Assembly (NCBI GenBank): GCA_030041375.1
Contig: JASHOA010000051.1
Location: 62,001 to 126,000 of the forward strand
Direction: 5' to 3'
DNA length: 64,000 nucleotides
Source: Acetobacteraceae bacterium
GTDB taxonomy: Bacteria; Pseudomonadota; Alphaproteobacteria; Acetobacterales; Acetobacteraceae
The position numbers and the translations under genes were made by a program. This document shows, piece after piece, positions 36,769 through 46,107 of the stretch; position 1 is the stretch's first letter; each line of letters starts with the position of its first letter. The notes beneath the pieces are model-generated. The model was not told where the DNA came from and did not search any database. It was given only the letters and a program-made list of their open reading frames with translations.

Positions 36769-37905
36769 TTAGAGCAGGCGTTGCAGGATCATCTTCTGCA
36801 CGTCCGACGTGCCTTCGTAGATTTTGCAGACGCGCACGTCGCGCAGGATCCGCTCCAGCGGATAGTCGGCGAGGTAGCCATAGCCGCCGAGGGTTTGCAG
36901 CGCGTCGCTGCAGATCTGCTCGGCCGCCTCGGAGGCGAACAGCTTGGCCATGCAGGCCGCCTCCAGGGCCGGCTTGCCATCCCGCTTCAGCCGCGCGGCG
37001 AGGAGGGTGAGCTGGCGCGCCGCTTCGAGCCGGGTCTTCGCCTCCGCCAGCCGGAATCCCACTGCCTGGTGCTCGATGATCGGCTTGCCGAAGCTCTTTC
37101 GCTCCTTGGCGTAGCCGATCGCGTACTCGAGCGCGGCGCGCGCCATGCCGACGCTTTGCGCGGCCACGCCGATGCGGCCGGATTCCAGGGTGGAAAGCGC
37201 CATGCGATAGCCCTCGCCCTCGGCCCCGATTCGCTGCTCGTCCGGCACCTCCATCGCATTGAAGGCGAGCTGGCAGGTGTCGGACGCCTTCTGCCCGAGC
37301 TTTTCCTCGAGCTTGGCCACCTTGAAACCCGGCGTGTCAGGACTGACGACGAAGCAGGAGATGCCGTGCTTGCCGGCCGCCGGATCGGTGACCGCGAACA
37401 TCACGACCGCGCCGGCGACGCGGGCGTTCGAGATGAACTGCTTGCTGCCGTCGATGAGGTAGTACCCGTTGCGCCGCTTCGCGCGGGTGCGGATGGCCGC
37501 GGCGTCAGAGCCGGTGCCGGGTTCGGTGAGCGCGAAGGAGCCGACCATCCGGCCGCTGGCGAGCGGGCGCAGCCAGCGCTCTTTCTGTGCCGCGGTGCCG
37601 TACCGTTCGAGGATCAGGCAGGTCGGCGCATTGTGCACGGTGATCATGGTGGAGACGGAACCATCACCGGCCGCGATCTCCTCGAGCGCGAGCGCGTAGG
37701 TCACTTCATCGAGCCCGGCCCCGCCCCACTCGGGGTCGATCGTGGCGCCGAACAGCCCAAGCTCGCCAAGCTCGCGGATCAGTTCGGGCTCGATCGCACG
37801 CGCCTTCTCTCGTGCCGCGGCACCCGGCGCGAGCCTCTCGTGCGCGAAGCGGCGGACCGTTTCGATGACCGCCAGATCCGCTTCCGGGGGAGTCTGTTCA
37901 AGCAT
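36769..37905 (-). CDS. Acyl-CoA dehydrogenase
   Basis: A flavoprotein of 378 residues that introduces an alpha,beta double bond into an acyl-CoA. FAD/substrate motifs are GSFALTEPGTGSDAAAIRTRAKR and YYLIDGSKQFISNARVAG, with GYAKERKSFGKPIIEHQAVGF and ALQTLGGYGYLADYPLERILRDVRVCKIYEGTSDVQKMIL near the end. The Glu of YEGTS is the catalytic base of short/medium-chain members. The acyl group is not predictable. It is the last gene of tetR - indolepyruvate oxidoreductase - acd, so its substrate may come from amino acid-derived acyl-CoA. Confidence 0.94.
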   Translation of the reverse strand: MLEQTPPEADLAVIETVRRFAHERLAPGAAAREKARAIEPELIRELGELGLFGATIDPEWGGAGLDEVTYALALEEIAAGDGSVSTMITVHNAPTCLILERYGTAAQKERWLRPLASGRMVGSFALTEPGTGSDAAAIRTRAKRRNGYYLIDGSKQFISNARVAGAVVMFAVTDPAAGKHGISCFVVSPDTPGFKVAKLEEKLGQKASDTCQLAFNAMEVPDEQRIGAEGEGYRMALSTLESGRIGVAAQSVGMARAALEYAIGYAKERKSFGKPIIEHQAVGFRLAEAKTRLEAARQLTLLAARLKRDGKPALEAACMAKLFASEAAEQICSDALQTLGGYGYLADYPLERILRDVRVCKIYEGTSDVQKMILQRLL

Positions 37906-37933
37906 CTTCCGTCCCCTCTCCCATTCGATCCTC

Positions 37934-40900
37934 TCAGGCGGCGCGGCGAACGGAGGGCGCGGAAAACTCCGCCAGCAATCGTTGCCGTTCGGCCATCGCC
38001 GCTTCTCTTGCCGCCTGCTTCACCGGCCCGAAGCCGCGCACGCCATCCGGCCAGGAGGCAAGCGCGATCGCAGCGTCCAGTTTCTCCACCGAGAGGCCGG
38101 AGGCGATCAGCGCCAGATCCGCCTCGTAATCGCGGATCATCTGCCGCTCCATCCGCCGTTCCTTCTGCCAGCCGAACAAGTCGAACGGGCCGCCGCGCAG
38201 CCGCCTGCCGTGGCTGAGCGCGCGGAACAGCGGCAGCGTCGCCCAACCGGGGAGTGCAATCTTGCGCCTTCGGCCGGTGGCCGGATCGCGGCCGAGCGGC
38301 AGCGGCGGAGAGAGATGGAACATCGGCTTCGGCCCGTAATCGGTGTTCGCATGCAGGCGGGCCACTTCGTATTCGTCCTTGTACGCCAGCACACGATGGA
38401 GATTTTCCGCAGCGGCGCGGGCAAGCGGGCCGGGTGCGCCGGTGAGTGCACTCTCACGGGCGGCGATTTCCGCCACGCGTGCCCGATAGTGCCCGGCCAG
38501 CCGCCCGTCCTGGTAGGAGGCGAGCGCGGCGGCGCGCACGGCGACGATCGTTTCGAGGTCCTGCGGCGGCGCCACGGCGGGGCTTTCCGCGAGAATGTCG
38601 GCGGCCAGTTCCGGGTGCATCGAGAGAATGCGGCCCCACAGGAAGGCACGGCGGTTCATCGCCACTGCCGCGCCGTTCAGCACGATCGAGCGTTCCAGCG
38701 CCGCGCGGCCGACCGGAATTTCCCCACGCTGCCACGCCAGGCCGAGCAGCAGCGTATTCAACGCCTGCGTCGTGCCGAACAATCTCTCGGCGATCGTGCC
38801 GGCGTGCAGATAGCAGGAACGGGAGGCGTCCGCCTGGCCTTCGATGACACGGCGATGGCGCTCGACATCGATCGAAAGATCGCGCGCGCCCATGAAGGCC
38901 ACCGTCGCGGCAAGGTCGAGATTGCCGATCACCGCCGCGTCCTTGCGGCAGCGATCCAGAACGCCGCCGCTCGAGGCCACCGCGAGATCGGCCGCCAGCA
39001 TCAGATCCGCGCCGGCGCGAGGGATGCGGACGACATCGAGATCGGCCTCGGCGCGCGCGATCTGCAGGTGCGAGATGACCGGGCCGTTCTTTTGCGCGAG
39101 CCCGGTGAAGGAGAGCGTCCGCACGGCACGGTCTTCGAGATGGGCGGCCATCGCCACGATCGCGCCGGTGGTGACGATTCCGCCGCCGCCGATCCCGGCG
39201 CAGAGCGCGCGCCACGGCAATGCCACGTCTTGCCACGCCGCTTCTTCGAGTGTTGCCGCAAGCTCCGCCTCGCGCGCCAGGATCCCGGCCTCTTGCCGCG
39301 CCGGATGTGCGCCCGCGATCGTCACGAAGCTCGGGCAGAACCCCTTGAGGCAGGAGAAGTCGGCATTGCAGGCATTCGGCGAGATGCGCCGCTTGCGGCC
39401 GAACGGTGTCTCGACCGGCTCGATCGCGATACAGTGGGACTGGGCTGTGCAATCGCCGCAGTTTTCGCACACGTCGGCGTTGATCAGCACGCTTCGCGTG
39501 GCCTCCGGCATCAGGCCGCGCTTGCGCCGCCGGCGCTTTTCCGTCGCACAGACCTGATCGTAGATGATGACGCTGACGCCTTCGGTTGCGCTGAACTCGC
39601 GCTGCACCGCCTCGAGCCGTGTCCGGCCCGCGCGCATCGTGCCGCGCGGCAACAGCGCTGCCGGCGGCAGGCGACCCGGATCGTCCGCCACCACGGCGAT
39701 TCGCTTCACCCCTTCGGCGGCAAGCTGCTCTGCGATCTGCACGACCGTGGGATGACCCTCCACCGGCTGCCCGCCGGTCATTGCCACCGCGTCGTTGAAG
39801 AGAATCTTGTAGGTGATCGGGGCGCCCGCCGCGACCGCCTGGCGGATGGCGAGAATGCCCGAGTGCTGGTAGGTGCCGTCGCCCATGTTGGCGAACAGGT
39901 GCGGTGTTGCAACGAACGGCGAAAGCCCGGCCCAGGTCACACCCTCGCCGCCCATGTGCGTGAAGGTGCGGGTGGCGCCCCAGCCTTCGATGACCATGGT
40001 GTGGCAGCCGATGCCGGCCGAGGCAAAGCTTCCCTCCGGCAGCCGGGTCGAGGTGTTGTGCGGACAGCCGGCGCAGAAGGTCGGCAGCCGGACCAGGAGC
40101 CCGCCCGGCCGCTCGAATGGCGGCGGCAAGAGGGGATCTTCCACCGCGATGCCGAAGCGGCGCAGGAAGCGGGCGAGCGGCGGCGCAAGGATCTCCGGCG
40201 AAAGCTCCCCGACCGCCGGCAGGAGCGGCGAATCATCAAGGTCGCGCTTGCCGCAGACCCACGGCCGGCGCTCGGCCGGCAGATTGTAGAGCGCGTCGCG
40301 CACTTCTTTCTCGACGAGGCCACGCTTCTCCTCGACGACGAGAATCCCCCGCTTGCCGTCGGCAAATTGTCTCAGGCCTTCGGCGTTGACCGGCCATGCC
40401 AAGCCGAGCTTGTAAACGGCGATCGCCGGGCTTCCGGCAAGCCCGAGCATGGTCAATGCGCGCATGGCGTCGTGATGCGCCTTGCCGATGGTGACGAGGC
40501 CCAGAGGAGCCCCGGCATCACCGGCGATGTGCCGGTCGATCCCGTTTGCGGCGGCAAACGCCACCGCCGCCGGCAGGCGTTCCTCGACCAGCCGCCGCTC
40601 CAGTTCGGCGCGACGCTCCGGCCAGGGCAAACGCACGTCGTAGTTCAGGCCGTGCGGCGGGATCGGAAAGTCCGGCGCCCTGAACTCACGAACCGAAGGC
40701 ACGACCAGAGTTGCCGATTGCTCGGCCGTTTCGGCGATCGTTTTCAACGCCACCCAGCAGCCGGCGAAACGTGACAGGGTAATCCCGGCCAGGCCGAAAT
40801 CCAGGATCTCTCCGACATCGGCCGGTACCAGCACCGGGATCATCGCCGAATGGAAGACCGGCTCCGTCTGGTGCGGATAAGTGGAAGAATGCGCGGCGTG

Positions 40901-41353
40901 ATCGTCGCCGGAAACCGCGAGCACACCGCCCAGCCGCGAGGTGCCGAAGATATTGGCCGCATGCAGTGCATCGCCGCTGCGTTCGACGCCCGGCCCCTTG
41001 CCGTACCACATGCCGAACACGCCATCGACGCGCTTGCCCGGAAAGACGTCCACCTGCTGCGCGCCCCACAGCATCGTTGCCGCGAGATCCTCATTCAGAC
41101 CCGGCTGAAAGCGGATGTCGCTGGCCTTGAGCAGCTTCGCCTGGTGCCAGAGTTCGAGATCGACACCGCCGAGCGGCGAGCCGCGATAGCCGGAGACGAG
41201 GCCGGCCGTGCTGTGTCCCGCTGCCCGATCGAGCCGGGCCTGTTCGAGCAGGACCCGCACCAGGGCCTGGATGCCGGAGAGCAGAACCGGCACGTCCAGA
41301 TCGACGAACCGGCTTTCGAGCCCGATGGCGGCGGCTCCGAGCCCGGAATCCAT
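37934..41353 (-). CDS. Indolepyruvate ferredoxin oxidoreductase, fused alpha-beta form
   Basis: A 2-oxoacid:ferredoxin oxidoreductase of about 1139 residues. It decarboxylates aryl- or branched 2-oxoacids to acyl-CoA. The N-terminal half carries VSGYRGSPLGGVD and the thiamin-binding region LPTFCAGCPHNTSTRLPEG and FANMGDGTYQHSGILAIRQAVAAG (GDG motif), with NDAVAMTGGQP. The ferredoxin-like region contains CENCGDCTAQSHC and CNADFSCLKGFCPSF. The C-terminal third is the gamma-type domain (GIGGGGIVTTGAIVAMAAHLEDRAV, and GLAQKNGPVISHLQI). This fused, aerobe-type form is common in proteobacteria. ATG 41353 is used. It lies 37 bp after tetR on the same strand. Confidence 0.95.
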   Translation of the reverse strand: MDSGLGAAAIGLESRFVDLDVPVLLSGIQALVRVLLEQARLDRAAGHSTAGLVSGYRGSPLGGVDLELWHQAKLLKASDIRFQPGLNEDLAATMLWGAQQVDVFPGKRVDGVFGMWYGKGPGVERSGDALHAANIFGTSRLGGVLAVSGDDHAAHSSTYPHQTEPVFHSAMIPVLVPADVGEILDFGLAGITLSRFAGCWVALKTIAETAEQSATLVVPSVREFRAPDFPIPPHGLNYDVRLPWPERRAELERRLVEERLPAAVAFAAANGIDRHIAGDAGAPLGLVTIGKAHHDAMRALTMLGLAGSPAIAVYKLGLAWPVNAEGLRQFADGKRGILVVEEKRGLVEKEVRDALYNLPAERRPWVCGKRDLDDSPLLPAVGELSPEILAPPLARFLRRFGIAVEDPLLPPPFERPGGLLVRLPTFCAGCPHNTSTRLPEGSFASAGIGCHTMVIEGWGATRTFTHMGGEGVTWAGLSPFVATPHLFANMGDGTYQHSGILAIRQAVAAGAPITYKILFNDAVAMTGGQPVEGHPTVVQIAEQLAAEGVKRIAVVADDPGRLPPAALLPRGTMRAGRTRLEAVQREFSATEGVSVIIYDQVCATEKRRRRKRGLMPEATRSVLINADVCENCGDCTAQSHCIAIEPVETPFGRKRRISPNACNADFSCLKGFCPSFVTIAGAHPARQEAGILAREAELAATLEEAAWQDVALPWRALCAGIGGGGIVTTGAIVAMAAHLEDRAVRTLSFTGLAQKNGPVISHLQIARAEADLDVVRIPRAGADLMLAADLAVASSGGVLDRCRKDAAVIGNLDLAATVAFMGARDLSIDVERHRRVIEGQADASRSCYLHAGTIAERLFGTTQALNTLLLGLAWQRGEIPVGRAALERSIVLNGAAVAMNRRAFLWGRILSMHPELAADILAESPAVAPPQDLETIVAVRAAALASYQDGRLAGHYRARVAEIAARESALTGAPGPLARAAAENLHRVLAYKDEYEVARLHANTDYGPKPMFHLSPPLPLGRDPATGRRRKIALPGWATLPLFRALSHGRRLRGGPFDLFGWQKERRMERQMIRDYEADLALIASGLSVEKLDAAIALASWPDGVRGFGPVKQAAREAAMAERQRLLAEFSAPSVRRAA

Positions 41354-41390
41354 CAGATTCTCCCTGCGGCGCGCTCTGCCCGCCGAACCA

Positions 41391-42056
41391 TTATGGAGAC
41401 CCGCGATCCGCCCTTCCAGTGTCCTGCCGCTGCCGCGGTGCGGCAGAACCGGGCCTTGCAGTCGCCGCCCTTGAGCGCAACCCGTCCACGAGGACATCGA
41501 CCAGGCGCAACGCGCCGGCCTGCCAGCCGGGCCGGTCGTGTATCACGCACATGCCAACCAACGCCCGCAGCAGGTCCTCCGGGCCGATGTCGGAACGGAT
41601 CTCGCCCGCCGCCGCCGCGCGCGCCAGCAGCATCCCGAGTGCGTTGGTCAGGCGCTCGAAGGAATAGGCGGAGAGTTCCGAGGAGCCGTGCGCCGCCAGC
41701 GCCAGCGCCGCCGCCATCCCTTTCTTCGTGGCGACGAACTCCACATTGGAGCGCAGCCAGCGGCGCAAGGCTTCGAGCGGCAGGGCTTCGCTCTGCAATT
41801 GCCCGGCGAGGTCGACAAGCTGATCGACCTCGCGCCGATAGACCGCCTCGAACAACGCTTCGCGGGTCGGAAAATGCCGATAGAGCGTACCGATGCCGAC
41901 GCCGGCGCGCCGCGCGACGGCCTCCTGGCTCGCCTCCGGGCCGCCGGCGCTGAACACCGCCTTCGCCGCCACGAGCAGGCGCTCGCGATTGCGCAGCGCA
42001 TCGGTGCGCGGCTGCCTGGTTGTCTTGCGCACGCGGTTGACCTTCTTGCCGCTCAT
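41391..42056 (-). CDS. TetR/AcrR-family transcriptional regulator
   Basis: About 221 residues. The N-terminal HTH is at about 15-65: LRNRERLLVAAKAVFSAGGPEASQEAVARRAGVGIGTLYRHFPTREALFEAVYRREV, a standard TetR motif with GIGTLYRHFP as recognition helix. The C-terminal domain (about 75-195) is of the SbtR/TetR_C type. It is first in a leftward operon with the indolepyruvate oxidoreductase and acyl-CoA dehydrogenase. A palindrome 23 bp upstream is its likely operator. It is probably a repressor released by an acyl-CoA or arylpyruvate ligand (inference). Confidence 0.92.
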   Translation of the reverse strand: MSGKKVNRVRKTTRQPRTDALRNRERLLVAAKAVFSAGGPEASQEAVARRAGVGIGTLYRHFPTREALFEAVYRREVDQLVDLAGQLQSEALPLEALRRWLRSNVEFVATKKGMAAALALAAHGSSELSAYSFERLTNALGMLLARAAAAGEIRSDIGPEDLLRALVGMCVIHDRPGWQAGALRLVDVLVDGLRSRAATARPGSAAPRQRQDTGRADRGSP

Positions 42057-42078
42057 CTCTCCGAGGCATCTTGCAAAG

Positions 42079-42093
42079 CGGAGGCATCCTCCG
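42079..42093. promoter_or_regulatory. Candidate TetR operator
   Basis: CGGAGG-CAT-CCTCCG is a perfect 6-bp inverted repeat with a 3-bp centre, 23 bp upstream of the tetR start. TetR-family dimers commonly bind repeats of this size in their own promoters. It lies 180 bp from the divergent molybdoenzyme operon, so control of that operon is possible but less likely. Confidence 0.45.
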
Positions 42094-42274
42094 TATATCT
42101 CAAAGAACAACGGAAGGCGACGGCAACGGTGCCGTCGCGGCCCGCCGCGCGCCGAAGCGGCGGGCATTCCCCGAAACGGCGCCCGGCACGTTGCCGCGGC
42201 GTTCCGATTCTCCGCACGGCCCAGCCTGTCCGGGCCCAAGTTGCATTCGATAAGAGCACGAAACGGAGCACTGG

Positions 42275-42772
42275 ATGAGCTTGTCGGTTTTGCTTAGCGT
42301 GAACGGCGTGGCGCGGGAAGTCGCCCTGGACGACCCGCGCGTGACGCTGCTCGATCTCCTCCGCGAACGCCTCGGCCTGACCGGGACCAAGAAGGGCTGC
42401 GACCGCGGCCAGTGCGGCGCCTGCACGGTTCTCGTGGACGGGAGGCGGATCAATTCCTGCCTCACACTGGCCGCGAGTTGTGACGGAGCGCGGGTCCTCA
42501 CCATCGAGGGGCTGGCCGAGGAGGGTGCACTGCATCCCGTGCAGGAGGCTTTCATCGCTCATGACGGTTTCCAATGCGGCTTCTGCACGCCCGGCCAGAT
42601 CATGAGCGCGGTCGGCCTGATCCTTGAAGGCCATGCCGGCGATGACCCCGAGCGTATTCGGGAAGGCATGAGCGGCAACATTTGCCGCTGCGGCGCCTAT
42701 GCCGGCATCACCGCTGCGATACTGGATGCCGAGCGCCGGCTTGCCGAACGCAACCGTGCGGAGGCCGCATGA
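42275..42772 (+). CDS. [2Fe-2S] subunit of a molybdenum hydroxylase (PaoA/YagT-like)
   Basis: The small electron-transfer subunit of an aldehyde/xanthine-oxidase-type enzyme; 165 residues. The plant-ferredoxin [2Fe-2S] cluster is bound by C42, C47, C50 and C62 (GCDRGQCGACTVLVDG and SCL). The second cluster is in the helical domain: C101, C104 (QCGFCTPGQIMS), C137 and C139 (NICRCGAYAGI). No Tat signal is present, unlike E. coli PaoA, so the enzyme should be cytoplasmic. Its stop overlaps the next start (ATGA). Confidence 0.95.
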   Translation: MSLSVLLSVNGVAREVALDDPRVTLLDLLRERLGLTGTKKGCDRGQCGACTVLVDGRRINSCLTLAASCDGARVLTIEGLAEEGALHPVQEAFIAHDGFQCGFCTPGQIMSAVGLILEGHAGDDPERIREGMSGNICRCGAYAGITAAILDAERRLAERNRAEAA

Positions 42773-43824
42773 ACCGCTTCGATTACGTCAGGCCGGCGAC
42801 GTTCGCGGAAGCCATCGCGGCCGCTTCGGAACCCGGTGCGGCCTATCTCGCCGGCGGCACCAACCTGCTCGATCTGATGAAGGGCGGCATCGTCCGGCCG
42901 GGCCGTCTCGTGGATGTCTCGCGCCTGCCCGGGCTCGGCGCGATCGAGTGGCTCGCCGATGGTGGCGTGCGTATCGGCGCTCTGGTGCGAAACTCCGACC
43001 TCGCGCACGATTCGGAGTTCGCGCGCCGCTTCCCCGCCGTTGCAGAAGCGCTGCTCTCCGGCGCCTCGGCACAGCTCCGCAACATGGCGACAGTCGGCGG
43101 CAATCTCCTGCAGCGAACGCGCTGCGCCCATTTCTACGATGTCGCCGGCGCCTGCAACAAACGCGCACCCGGCGCCGGCTGCGAAGCGCGCGGCGGCGAG
43201 GCACGCAACGCCGCCGTGCTCGGATGGAGCGAGCATTGCATCGCGACGCACCCTTCGGACTTCTGCGTCGCGCTGGTCGCACTCGATGCGGTGGTCGAGA
43301 TCGCGGGCCAGGGGGGCGAGTACCAAGTGCCGCTCGAAGACTTTCACCGCCTGCCCGGCGAGACGCCCGGCCAGGAGAGCGTGCTCGAGCCGGGCGAGCT
43401 GATCATTGCCGTTCGCCTGCCGGCGCAAGCCGCGTCCTTCTCGCGGCACGCACGCTATCTCAAGATACGCGACCGCACCTCCTTTGCCTTCGCTGTCGCC
43501 TCGGCCGCCGCTGCACTCCGGATCGAGCAGGGCGCGATTGCCGCGGCGCGCATCGCCCTTGGCGGCGTCGCCCCGAAGCCCTGGCGGGCCCGCCTGGCCG
43601 AGAGGGCGCTGATCGGCGTCGGCCCGGATCGCACCCACTTCGATCGCGCGGCGGAGGCGGCGCTCGCCGATGCGAGACCATCCGGCGACAACGCGTTCAA
43701 GATCGAACTCGCCCGCCGGATCGTCGCGCGTGCGCTCGCGCTGGCTGCCGCCGGCACGCCCGCGCGCCTGCCCGCGCTTCCGGGCTCTCCCTTCTCCCCC
43801 GTTGCCGGAGTTCTTCATGTCTGA
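42769..43824 (+). CDS. FAD subunit of the molybdenum hydroxylase (PaoB/YagS-like)
   Basis: About 351 residues of the CO-dehydrogenase flavoprotein family. The FAD motif is AAYLAGGTNLLDLMKGG and NMATVGGNLLQRTRC (usual ATIGGNL). The stretch RCAHFYDVAGACNKRAPGAGCEA is the [4Fe-4S]-binding insert known from PaoB and 4-hydroxybenzoyl-CoA-reductase-like enzymes. It overlaps both neighbours by a few bases, so the three subunits are made together. Confidence 0.94.
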   Translation: MNRFDYVRPATFAEAIAAASEPGAAYLAGGTNLLDLMKGGIVRPGRLVDVSRLPGLGAIEWLADGGVRIGALVRNSDLAHDSEFARRFPAVAEALLSGASAQLRNMATVGGNLLQRTRCAHFYDVAGACNKRAPGAGCEARGGEARNAAVLGWSEHCIATHPSDFCVALVALDAVVEIAGQGGEYQVPLEDFHRLPGETPGQESVLEPGELIIAVRLPAQAASFSRHARYLKIRDRTSFAFAVASAAAALRIEQGAIAAARIALGGVAPKPWRARLAERALIGVGPDRTHFDRAAEAALADARPSGDNAFKIELARRIVARALALAAAGTPARLPALPGSPFSPVAGVLHV

Positions 43825-46084
43825 GATCGTGCTGAGCGCGACGCCGGCCCACCTCCGGCACGGATCCAATATCGGCCAGCCGCTCACCCGCCGCGACGGC
43901 ATCCTGAAAGTCACCGGCGGGGCGCGCTTTGCGGCCGACAACCACCCGCCGGGCATGCTCTACGCTGTGCTTGCGGTGAGCAGCGTCGCGCGCGGCCGGG
44001 TTGCCGCACTCGACGTCGCAGCAGCCAAAGCGCATCCCGGCATCGTCGAAATCATGACCTCCGCCAACAAGCCGCCGCTCGCCCTCGATCCGGACGCCAA
44101 GACCAATCCGTTCATGCGGAGACTCGAGCTTCTGCAGAACGACCGCGTGCGGTATGCGAACCAGCCAATCGCCGTGGTCATTGCTGAGACTCTGGAGGCG
44201 GCGACGGAAGGTGCCGCGCTGCTCTCCCCCCGCTACGAGGAGGAGGCTCCCCGCGTCCGCCTCGATGCCGCCGAGAGCTTCGTGCCGCCGGCGGTCGGTG
44301 TCGGCCATCCTTCCGAGGCGGAGATCGGCGATGTCGAGACGGGACTCGCCGGTTCGTTGCGGCGCATCGAAGCGACCTATGAGACGCCGACGCAATTCCA
44401 CAACCCGATGGAACCGCACGCGATCGTCGCCGCCTGGGACGGCGATGCTCTGACCGTCGATACGCCGAGCCAAGGGCTCGCCATGGCGCAGGCGCGCATC
44501 GCCGAGCTGTTCGGCATTCCGGCGGAGAACGTCCTGGTCCGCAGCCCCTTCCTTGGCGGCGGCTTCGGCTGCAAGGGCCTGTTCACCGGGCCGCAGGTGC
44601 TCGGCATCATGGCGGCCCGCCTGGTCGGCAGGCCGGTCAAGCTGGTGCTGCGGCGGGAGCAGATGTTCGGCCCGGTCGGCCATCGCGCGCCGACGCAGCA
44701 AACACTGCGCCTGGGCACCGACGCGGATGGCGCGCTGCTCGGGCTCTCTCACCATACCAGGACGGCCAGCAGCACGTTCGACGACTTCTTCGAGCCGGCC
44801 TCGGACGTCTCGCACACGCTCTATGCCAGCCCTGCCATCCGTACCTCCTACGAAGCGGTCCGGCTCGACACCGGAACGCCGACCTTCATGCGCGCCCCCG
44901 GCGAGGCGAGCGGTTCCATCGCGCTCGAAAGCGCCATCGACGAGATGGCCGAGGCATGCGGGATGGACCCACTCGCCTTTCGCCTCCGCAATTACGCCGA
45001 GCTGGAGCCGATTTCCGGCAAGCCGTTCTCCTCGAAGGCGTTGCGCGCCTGCTACGCCGAGGGTGCCGAACGCTTCGGCTGGAAGGCGCGCCCACTGAGG
45101 CCGCGGGAGATGCGTGATGCATCCGGGCTCCTGGTCGGCTGGGGCGTCGGTACCGCAACATTCCCCGCCTTGATGTTTCAGGGCCAGGCGCGCGCGGTGA
45201 TTCGAAAGGATGGCACCGGCATCGTCGAGACCGGCGCGCAGGACATGGGCCAGGGCGCCTGGACGGCGCTTGCCCAGATTGCGGCCGACGGGCTCGGCCT
45301 CAGCATGGAGCAAATGGAGTTCCGCTCCGGCGCCTCCAACCTGCCCGATGCCGGCATTGCCGGCGGGTCTGCGCATACCGCAACGGCCGGCATGGCAGTT
45401 GCCGGGGCGGGCGCGGACGCGATCGCAAAGCTCGCGGCACTGGCCACCGGGGATGAACGCTCGGCCCTGTTCGGCGCCGGCAATGCCGGGGTGATCGCGC
45501 GCGACGGCCGGCTGTTCCGCCGCGACGACGAGTCGAGAAGCGAGAGCTATGCCGACATCCTCAACCGCGCTGCGCTTGCGGAGATCGAAGGCCGGGGCAG
45601 CAGCGCCGCCGATCCGATCGCCCAGGCAAACTATGCGATGCACGCGCATGGCGCGGTGTTCGCCGAAGTCAAGGTCGATCCCGAACTCGGGCAGATCCGC
45701 GTCACCCGTCTGGTCGGCGCCTTTGCTGCCGGGCGGATCATCAATCCGCGACTGGTGCGGAGCCAGTATTATGGCGGCATGATCTGGGGCGTTTCCTTCG
45801 CCCTGCATGAGCACGGCGAGATCGATCCGCGCTCGGGTCGCCCGATGAATCCGAATCTGGGCGAGTACCACGTGCCGGTGAATGCCGATATTCCCTCGAT
45901 CGAGGCGATCCTGGTCGCGGAGGAGGACCGCCACGTCAACGCGCTCGGCATCAAGGGCGTTGGCGAAATCGCGATCACCGGCACCGCCGGCGCGGTTGCC
46001 AACGCGGTCTGGCACGCCACCGGCCGCCGCATCCGCCGCTTCCCGATCACGCTCGAGCGGCTGACGGAACCAGCACCGCGCTGA
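43817..46084 (+). CDS. Molybdopterin subunit of the molybdenum hydroxylase (PaoC/YagR-like)
   Basis: The catalytic subunit, 755 residues, binding a molybdopterin cofactor. Supporting motifs are VLVRSPFLGGGFGCKG, RAPGEASGSIALESAIDEMAEACGMDPLAFR, and QDMGQGAWTALAQIAADGLG. The catalytic Glu is in LGIKGVGEIAITGTAGAVANAV, as in aldehyde oxidoreductases. The physiological substrate is probably an aromatic or aliphatic aldehyde (family-level inference). ATG 43817 overlaps the end of the FAD gene. The 3' end faces infC with 23 bp between them. No XdhC-type maturation gene is seen nearby. Confidence 0.94.
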   Translation: MSEIVLSATPAHLRHGSNIGQPLTRRDGILKVTGGARFAADNHPPGMLYAVLAVSSVARGRVAALDVAAAKAHPGIVEIMTSANKPPLALDPDAKTNPFMRRLELLQNDRVRYANQPIAVVIAETLEAATEGAALLSPRYEEEAPRVRLDAAESFVPPAVGVGHPSEAEIGDVETGLAGSLRRIEATYETPTQFHNPMEPHAIVAAWDGDALTVDTPSQGLAMAQARIAELFGIPAENVLVRSPFLGGGFGCKGLFTGPQVLGIMAARLVGRPVKLVLRREQMFGPVGHRAPTQQTLRLGTDADGALLGLSHHTRTASSTFDDFFEPASDVSHTLYASPAIRTSYEAVRLDTGTPTFMRAPGEASGSIALESAIDEMAEACGMDPLAFRLRNYAELEPISGKPFSSKALRACYAEGAERFGWKARPLRPREMRDASGLLVGWGVGTATFPALMFQGQARAVIRKDGTGIVETGAQDMGQGAWTALAQIAADGLGLSMEQMEFRSGASNLPDAGIAGGSAHTATAGMAVAGAGADAIAKLAALATGDERSALFGAGNAGVIARDGRLFRRDDESRSESYADILNRAALAEIEGRGSSAADPIAQANYAMHAHGAVFAEVKVDPELGQIRVTRLVGAFAAGRIINPRLVRSQYYGGMIWGVSFALHEHGEIDPRSGRPMNPNLGEYHVPVNADIPSIEAILVAEEDRHVNALGIKGVGEIAITGTAGAVANAVWHATGRRIRRFPITLERLTEPAPR

Positions 46085-46107
46085 ATGGGTGGCCCGAGCA
46101 GGTCCGC

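Noticed and set aside
37742-40774. A 1010-codon plus-strand open frame across the indolepyruvate oxidoreductase gene
   Set aside because: It lacks any recognisable domain and lies over a complete, well-conserved minus-strand enzyme.
43697-46015. A 772-codon minus-strand open frame across the molybdopterin subunit gene
   Set aside because: Antisense shadow of a conserved catalytic subunit, with low-complexity translation and no domain.
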